From Faecalimonas sp. (GTDB lineage: Bacteria > Bacillota_A > Clostridia > Lachnospirales > Lachnospiraceae), in the NCBI GenBank assembly GCA_026169575.1, contig JAPFCT010000313.1, positions 1 to 7,499 of the forward strand: DNA of 7,499 nt, written 5' to 3'. This document shows positions 5,187-7,499 of this stretch, piece by piece. Position 1 is the first letter of the stretch. Each line of letters begins with the position of its first letter. Under the pieces are notes generated by a model that saw only the letters and a program-made list of their open reading frames with translations, was not told the origin of the DNA and searched no databases. Made by a program: the position numbers and the translations under genes.

Positions 5187-6527
5187 GTGAAAATACGTAG
5201 ATTATTTGCCATATGGGCTTCCAGGCTCACAGGCTTTGTATGTAAATTATTAGGAAAACAGGGGCTTACCTGGTCCGGCAAGATCGCACTTACGATCGAC
5301 CCGTCGATCCTGACAGAAATGGCAGCCGATGTCCGTGAAAAGATTTTTGTTGTCTGCGGCACAAACGGAAAGACAACGATCAACAATCTGCTCTGTTCTA
5401 CGCTGGAAGGGCAGGGAAAGAAGGTGATCTGCAACCACTCCGGCTCCAACATGTTAAACGGAGCGATCGCCGCTTTCGTATTATCTGCAAAATGGAATGG
5501 AAAGATCGATGCTGACTACGCCTGCATCGAAGTCGATGAGGCTTCCACACTCCGCATCTTCCCACATTTCAAACCTGACTACATGATACTCAACAATCTG
5601 TTCCGGGATCAGCTAGACCGCTACGGAGAAATTGACATCACAATGAATCTGCTGAAAGAGGCAATGCAGCTCGCGCCTGATATGACGATCATCGTCAATG
5701 GAGACGATGCACTTTCCACCTACCTTGCGCAGGAGAGCGGCAATCCGTATGTGACTTACGGAATCAAAGAACAGGTAATGGAAGACCAGAGCATCAATGA
5801 GATCAAAGAAGGACGCTTCTGTAAAAAATGCGGTGCAAAATTATTTTACAATTTCTATCATTACAGTCAGCTTGGGGATTATCACTGTCCAAACTGCGAC
5901 TTCCACCGCCCGGAACTGAACTACAATGCAAGTCATGTAAAGACTGGCAAAATGTTAGATTTTGATGCAAATGGAGAACACATCCATGTAAATTACCGTG
6001 GTTTCTATAATGTATACAATATTCTTGCGGTCTATGCAGCAGCAAAAGAAGCCGGAGTCCCGCTCCAGAATTTCAACGAAATCCTGAGTAATTACAATCC
6101 GGAAAACGGACGTATGGAACACTTTTCGATCAAAGGTACCGAGATTATCCTGAACCTGGCCAAAAACCCGGCAGGCTTCAACCAGAACATTTCTGCCGTG
6201 ATGGAAGACGACACTCCAAAAGATCTGATCATCCTGATCAATGATAACGACCAGGACGGTATCGATGTGTCATGGCTCTGGGATGTAGACTTTGACCGAC
6301 TGGCAGATCCGTCGATCCGCTCGATCACAGTCAGCGGCATCCGCTGTCAGGACATGCGCCTGCGGCTGAAATACGTGGATATCCCATCTGCTTTAGAGCC
6401 AGACATCGAGACTGCGATCCGCAAGCGGATCTCTGATGGCACCGGCAATTTATATGTGCTTGTAAATTATACCGCTTTGTACAGCACACACAATATTTTA
6501 AAACGAATGGAAGGAGAACAAGCATGA
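5187..6527 (+). CDS. murT: lipid II isoglutaminyl synthase, Mur ligase-like subunit MurT
   Basis: MurT, with GatD, amidates the alpha-carboxyl of the D-glutamate in lipid II to D-isoglutamine at the inner face of the membrane; MurT activates the carboxylate with ATP. The 446 residues show a Mur ligase central domain with the ATP-binding GTNGKTT motif (58-64). A four-cysteine zinc ribbon (C212, C215, C234, C237) is inserted in the domain, a feature of MurT that normal Mur ligases lack. The C-terminal DUF1727-type domain has NLAKNPAGFNQ (323-333) and a DGIDVSW segment (357-363). By family knowledge an aspartate in this region completes the GatD catalytic site; D357 or D360 are the candidates. 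Length matches known MurT proteins. The start is GTG, preceded by GGAGG six bases upstream. Its stop overlaps the gatD start by four bases (ATGA), indicating translational coupling of the two subunits. Confidence 0.96.
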   Translation: MKIRRLFAIWASRLTGFVCKLLGKQGLTWSGKIALTIDPSILTEMAADVREKIFVVCGTNGKTTINNLLCSTLEGQGKKVICNHSGSNMLNGAIAAFVLSAKWNGKIDADYACIEVDEASTLRIFPHFKPDYMILNNLFRDQLDRYGEIDITMNLLKEAMQLAPDMTIIVNGDDALSTYLAQESGNPYVTYGIKEQVMEDQSINEIKEGRFCKKCGAKLFYNFYHYSQLGDYHCPNCDFHRPELNYNASHVKTGKMLDFDANGEHIHVNYRGFYNVYNILAVYAAAKEAGVPLQNFNEILSNYNPENGRMEHFSIKGTEIILNLAKNPAGFNQNISAVMEDDTPKDLIILINDNDQDGIDVSWLWDVDFDRLADPSIRSITVSGIRCQDMRLRLKYVDIPSALEPDIETAIRKRISDGTGNLYVLVNYTALYSTHNILKRMEGEQA

Positions 6528-7279
6528 AACTGACGATCGGACATCTTTACCCGGACCTTCTGAATCTGTACGGGGACCGGGGTAATATTCAATGTATGAT
6601 GAAGCGTCTTCAGTGGAGAGGCATCGAAGCTGAGACGATCGAATTTGAGATTCAGGATGAAATTGACTTCTCTGAACTTGATATAGTACTGCTCGGCGGA
6701 GGTTCTGACCGCGAACAGATGCTTGTCTGCGAACGTCTGAAAGAGATCCGCGAAGATTTCAAGGCATACGTGGAGGACGGCGGTGTCGTCATTGCAGTCT
6801 GCGGCGGATACCAACTGCTCGGAACCCATTATGCCACAGAGCAGGGTGTGATCGAAGGACTCTCGATCGTAGATATTTATACTGAGCAGGGTAAGGATTA
6901 CCGGCTGATCGACAATATTGTCCTGGAGAGCGAACTCTCTGACATGCCCGTAGTCGGATTTGAAAACCATGGCGGAAGAACTTACATCAAAGACCACAAG
7001 CCATTCGGAAAAGTCATCTACGGAAGTGGAAATGACGGGCAGAGCGGTTACGAAGGGATCATTTATAAAAATGTGATCGGCACTTACCTCCATGGCCCGC
7101 TTCTCCCGAAAAACCCGCAGATCTGCGACTATCTGCTCACAAAGGCGCTCGAGAGAAAATACAAAAAAACAATCGAGCTTTCTCCTCTCGATGATACCGA
7201 AGAGCGGGAGGCAAACACCTATATCTATAACCGGTTCAAAGGCAAAGTCAGCAGACCTCAGGATCAGGATCAGATTTAA
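6524..7279 (+). CDS. gatD: lipid II isoglutaminyl synthase, glutamine amidotransferase subunit GatD
   Basis: GatD is a class I (CobB/CobQ-like) glutaminase that supplies ammonia to MurT for amidation of lipid II. The 251 residues contain the nucleophile C93 in AVCGGYQLLG (91-100) and the catalytic histidine H190 in GTYLHGPLLPKNP (186-198). R127 lies where the glutamine-binding arginine (R128) of Staphylococcus aureus GatD is found. As in known GatD proteins, a glutamate of the usual triad is not evident near the histidine; the third residue is thought to come from MurT. An AAGGAG ribosome site lies within the end of murT, seven bases before the ATG. The C-terminus ends in an RPQDQDQI tail encoded by a short CAGGAT tandem repeat that lies outside the conserved fold and may vary between strains. 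The stop codon is five bases before a long hairpin terminator. Confidence 0.96.
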   Translation: MKLTIGHLYPDLLNLYGDRGNIQCMMKRLQWRGIEAETIEFEIQDEIDFSELDIVLLGGGSDREQMLVCERLKEIREDFKAYVEDGGVVIAVCGGYQLLGTHYATEQGVIEGLSIVDIYTEQGKDYRLIDNIVLESELSDMPVVGFENHGGRTYIKDHKPFGKVIYGSGNDGQSGYEGIIYKNVIGTYLHGPLLPKNPQICDYLLTKALERKYKKTIELSPLDDTEEREANTYIYNRFKGKVSRPQDQDQI

Positions 7280-7280
7280 A

Positions 7281-7373
7281 AAGGCTGCTGTAAAATGTTC
7301 TGAGGCAGGATGACTTCCGGCACACTCATGTGCCGTCTCCTGCCAAAGCCTACATTTTACAGCAGCTCTTTTT
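7281..7373. terminator. long palindromic hairpin, probable bidirectional terminator
   Basis: A perfect 15 bp outer stem pairs 7284-7298 with 7352-7366. Inside it are a 7 bp stem (7304-7310 with 7338-7344), a 3 bp stem (7312-7314 with 7335-7337) and a 6 bp tip (7319-7324 with 7329-7334) closed by a CTCA loop. On the plus strand it is followed by TCTTTTT, and on the minus strand by CCTTTTTAAA. It therefore can end both gatD and the minus-strand gene whose stop is 15 bases away on the other side. At 83 bases it is much longer than a typical intrinsic terminator, so it might also be a copy of a dispersed palindromic repeat used as a terminator. Confidence 0.75.
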
Positions 7374-7380
7374 CGCCTTG

Positions 7381-7499
7381 TTACGGAATTTCGTAAATAA
7401 TACGTCTGTAATTTCGTTTTTCTTCCTCTGTTCTGGCATGCTCGCTGTCCCACACCTCCTGAAAGGAAAGATCCTTATCATTTGTCAGCACCACATAAC
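7381..7499 (-). CDS. 3' end of a gene of unknown function, cut by the right edge
   Basis: The minus strand is open from the right edge to a TAA at 7383-7381, giving 38 visible residues that begin YVVLTNDKDLSF and end RRIIYEIP. The tail is highly charged with a probable helix (SEHARTEEEKRNYRR). I do not recognise the family. Codon choice resembles the other genes in the window. The stop is correctly placed just before the bidirectional hairpin, which supports a real gene converging on gatD. There is no in-frame ATG; in-frame GTG codons at the very edge have too little sequence upstream to test as starts, so I treat the 5' part as missing. Confidence 0.65.
   Translation of the reverse strand, partial: YVVLTNDKDLSFQEVWDSEHARTEEEKRNYRRIIYEIP

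Noticed and set aside
5818..5901. Four-cysteine cluster in murT read as a separate zinc-finger insertion
   Set aside because: The zinc ribbon is a normal feature of MurT proteins, so it is not an unusual fusion.
6467..7453. Long open frame of 328 codons on the minus strand opposite gatD and the end of murT
   Set aside because: It is antisense to the well-conserved gatD with all catalytic residues in place, its sequence is rich in improbable residue runs, it reads through the terminator palindrome, and its start has a ribosome site only two bases away.
1..7499. CRISPR array, tRNA, rRNA, insertion sequence, phage or defence genes
   Set aside because: No regularly spaced repeats, cloverleaf sequence, transposase or defence-type domain was found on either strand; every long frame with family motifs is a housekeeping gene.

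Overview
The window (roughly 45-50% G+C) looks like ordinary chromosomal core sequence from an anaerobic Firmicute of the Clostridia, most likely Lachnospiraceae. This rests on the gene set (radA, clpC, murT-gatD), strong AGGAGG-type ribosome binding sites, sigma-A-like promoters, and a short unnamed protein of a kind I associate from memory with that family. I see no IS element, phage gene, CRISPR array, tRNA or rRNA.

Layout. The left two thirds is read leftward on the minus strand: a GntR-family (YtrA-like) regulator (5048-4680), clpC (4658-2214), a 137-residue protein of unknown function (2104-1691) and radA (1487-126). The regulator and clpC are 21 bases apart and look like one operon. 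The unknown gene has its own promoter, which overlaps the clpC stop codon, and a structured leader. An imperfect hairpin terminator separates it from radA, which has a weak candidate promoter inside the hairpin's distal arm. A hairpin with a T-run at 39-84 points rightward, suggesting that a plus-strand gene from beyond the left edge converges on radA.

The right third is read rightward: murT (5187-6527) and gatD (6524-7279) overlap by four bases and encode the two subunits of the lipid II isoglutaminyl synthase. A good promoter lies between murT and the divergent regulator gene. After gatD comes an unusually long palindrome (7284-7366) with T-runs on both sides, probably a bidirectional terminator shared with a gene on the minus strand whose last 38 codons are visible at the right edge.

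Functionally the left block is stress and protein quality control (ClpC unfoldase for ClpP) plus recombination repair (RadA). This echoes the ctsR-mcsA-mcsB-clpC-radA order known from Bacillus, but with a GntR regulator where ctsR-mcsA-mcsB would be and an extra small gene before radA. The right block is peptidoglycan modification. The points most worth a second look are the possible regulatory swap at clpC, two inverted repeats covering the regulator's own promoter and lying close to the murT promoter, and a possible H-type pseudoknot in the leader of the unknown gene.
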